NCBI GenBank assembly: GCA_023333565.1
Contig: JAJKFH010002068.1
Location: 496,001 to 560,000 of the forward strand
DNA from: Puffinus mauretanicus
Lineage: Eukaryota; Chordata; Aves; Procellariiformes; Procellariidae
Direction: 5' to 3'
Length of the DNA stretch: 64,000 nucleotides
Both the position numbers and the translations under genes were made by a program. The notes under the pieces were generated by a model that was not told where the DNA came from, ran no database searches, and saw only the letters and a program-made list of their open reading frames with translations. Shown in pieces: positions 62,182 through 64,000 of the stretch (its first letter is position 1; the number at the start of each line of letters is the position of its first letter).

Positions 62182-62590
62182 CAGCGAGGCAGCCCCTCGC
62201 TCCCGTCGAGCGAGGCTGGCGGCTCCCTCGAGGCAGGAACAGGGCCTGCCGCCCCGACGGCATTCCTCGGATTGCTGGCAGACCCCGCGGCCCCCTCCCC
62301 GCGCTCCCTCCCTGCCCGCACTTGAACACACGCATCCACCTCCAGCAGCTCTGCTGAAATACTCGCCCGCCGAGCTGTTTCCAGCCCAGGAATGCTCCGA
62401 GGAGCTGCCTCAGCATCCTGCTGCCAACCTCTCCGTGGAAACCAGAGCTCTGAAAGCCACAGACCGGTTTCTAGGGCTGTTTGCCTCGCGTGGCACGCGG
62501 CCGTGGGCTGTCTTGGCTGGAGACCAGATGACAGCGGGTGCAGTTCCTCCAACTCCCTCAGGGAATAAAGGGCTATTTTTGCAAACTGAA
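62182..62590 (+). other. RNF223: RNF223 3' UTR
   Basis: A GC-rich 3' UTR of about 400 bases, ending after the AATAAA at 62,564-62,569. The antisense strand has a 231-codon open frame here and across the coding region, which is a composition effect. Confidence 0.65.
62564..62569 (+). terminator. RNF223 poly(A) signal
   Basis: A canonical AATAAA about 380 bases after the stop codon, with T-rich sequence following within ten bases. Confidence 0.7.
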
Positions 62591-62774
62591 GGTTCTACAT
62601 GATTATTCCTAAGAGGAGCTGGGATTGGGAGGGTAAAGACATGTCAAAGTCGTATAAGCAGATGAAAATTATCCTTATTCCACACGCTTGGAACATTTCC
62701 GCTGTGTAATTCGGTGTTGGAGGTGTAAATGCTGCCTCCTGCTGACAAAACAGGGATCGATCACTGCTACTCAC

Positions 62775-62825
62775 CTGAGCTCTGTTACCGTCCTGATGAG
62801 CTTTTGAGTAGAACAGAGTAGCCAT
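62775..62825 (-). other. Possible minus-strand ATG exon with strong donor
   Basis: An ATG at 62,825 opens 17 codons (MATLFYSKAHQDGNRAQ) ending exactly at CTCAG before GTGAGT. A T-rich acceptor-like stretch precedes it. A further strong donor (TTCCAG before GTAAGG) lies just upstream at 62,875, too close to be joined to it. It could be an antisense transcript across RNF223, or chance. Confidence 0.18.
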
Positions 62826-63092
62826 TCTACTCGTTTTTAACTAAGATGATGCCAAAAAAATCACTCATCCTTACCTGGAAAGCGATTTTGAACACAGGGG
62901 GTGAGTTCGGTAGGCGCACCGACACAGCGGTGTAACCCTGCCCCTCGAGTTACTTCACCAGCAAACTTCATTCGTACTTTCCACAGGCAAACGGTTGCCA
63001 AAACAATAGAAGTTCCATCTTTTGACAGCTTTACCCTCCTAATCTTAAAATGTGTCAGTATTAAGACACAGGCCAGTTGCTTACACTATATT

Positions 63093-63098
63093 TTTATT
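63093..63098 (-). terminator. Minus-strand poly(A) signal, convergent gene from the right
   Basis: AATAAA on the minus strand within CATTAAATAAAAATATAG. Upstream on that strand (to about 63,280) the sequence is AT-rich and 3'-UTR-like. In human, AGRN is the convergent neighbour of RNF223, so this may be the end of the AGRN 3' UTR, whose coding part would lie beyond the window. No agrin domain is visible here. Confidence 0.3.
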
Positions 63099-63099
63099 T

Positions 63100-64000
63100 A
63101 ATGCAGTGATCTTCTGACAGTGATTAACAAAAGTCTTCATGATGAAGGCGGCTTACAAGTAAATGTTTTCTATTCAAACACATGGATGTAAGACAGTATT
63201 GTATGCAAGTACCATACGTGTATGTATTAAATTATGTTTTATACAATGCAAGGTGTCAATTTGTAGCAATTACTCCACATTTCCCTTCTTACTTGCAGTT
63301 GGAGGTGTTCACTTAGCAGTCCTGAGTCCAGCTGCATTCCCAGATCATGGCAGCTACACAGCGGGTGGCACGTCCGTACTCTGGCCCGTGCATCAGCGTC
63401 CCGGTGATGTACAGTCCTGCACACGTGGACAGCTTTATCCTGTAAAGTCACACTTACTACCATCTAGGCTGCGCTGTCCCACGTGTGCCTTCCCTCTGTG
63501 TTTACCTGATTTAACCTGAAAAATGAGAAGCTGCAAAGACTGCTCATCTTTTGCTTCTTCCCAGCTGGATGAAAGATTCTTCCAGCCTCCCTTTCCAGAA
63601 AATCTAATTTGAAATAGAAAAGGCTGAAGCAACGGCAGAAGTAACTCAAGTCTGTTGCTATGCAAAACTTCCATGGAAAGCTGCTGCATGTGCTGTATCT
63701 GCAACACCTTTGTTGTTCAGCTGCGGGCTGGTATTATCTGTGCCAGCCACATGTCTGCAGAAACTACTCCAGGTACTCTAACACCTTCTGCCAAAGCCAC
63801 TGAGCTTGACAGGGATTCCCACTTGTATCATCCTGGCCATTCCCCCGTGCTTGCCACTGAAAGGATATCTTCACAGCACCAGTTTAAGTGTGTTCTTGCA
63901 AAAAGTGACTCACTGAGACTTAAGGCAGAGAAGGCACTTCCATTTTACCCAAGGTGCGTTTTGGGACTAAGCCCAGCAAATAGACACTAGCAGAGATGAA
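63100..64000 (-). other. Right end of window: possible 3' UTR of a convergent gene
   Basis: No recognisable coding exon on either strand. The 90- and 111-codon open frames near the end match nothing I know. Interpretation as a 3' UTR rests only on the poly(A) signal at 63,093 and on gene order. Confidence 0.25.

Noticed and set aside
61857..62552. 231-codon minus-strand frame opposite RNF223
   Set aside because: It begins at TTG, mirrors the GC-rich RNF223 coding sequence and resembles no protein.

Overview
The window looks like bird nuclear DNA. It has two recognisable vertebrate protein genes, long AT-rich introns and spacers, short CpG islands at promoters, and a solo LTR of a type I know to be common in avian (especially neoavian/passerine) genomes. 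Both genes belong to the neighbourhood of human 1p36.33 (AGRN, RNF223, C1orf159), which corresponds to an avian microchromosome segment. Species identity is inference; no search was run.

Layout. Positions 1-18,400 hold no gene I can recognise. They contain a CA microsatellite, a G/T tract, a GC-rich block near 12.2-13.05 kb with a possible minus-strand 3'-terminal exon, and a homopyrimidine tract near 14.7 kb. From 18.4 to 38.3 kb lies a complete C1orf159 orthologue on the minus strand: a noncoding first exon in a CpG island near 38.1-38.3 kb, then eight coding exons between 31,641 and 21,078, and a long 3' UTR. The exons join in phase into a 202-residue type I membrane protein. A 589-bp solo LTR sits in its first intron. 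The CpG island carries ZNF143-type sites and good splice donors on both strands, so it is probably bidirectional.

From 38.6 to 57.8 kb no known gene is seen. However, a second CpG island near 49 kb has a minus-strand ATG exon of 36 codons ending in a good donor. Another protein-like exon with a stop codon lies near 47.6 kb and a poly(A) signal near 46.6 kb. This may be an undescribed minus-strand gene and is the best candidate for something new here. Weaker minus-strand open segments lie at 41.2-44.1 kb. A consensus CTCF site is at 52.5 kb.

From 57.8 to 62.6 kb lies RNF223 on the plus strand. Its whole 269-codon reading frame is in one exon, with a clear splice acceptor 38 bases upstream of the ATG and a poly(A) signal at 62,564. 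GC-rich sequence near 58.0-58.2 kb, with a strong donor and a TATA box inside an inverted repeat, may be its upstream exon or promoter. From 62.6 kb to the end only a minus-strand poly(A) signal suggests the 3' end of a convergent gene, possibly AGRN.

The two known genes encode small single-pass membrane proteins with no established joint pathway. C1orf159 has no assigned function, and RNF223 is a predicted membrane-anchored RING E3 ligase. They are transcribed away from each other here, whereas as I recall they are co-oriented in human.
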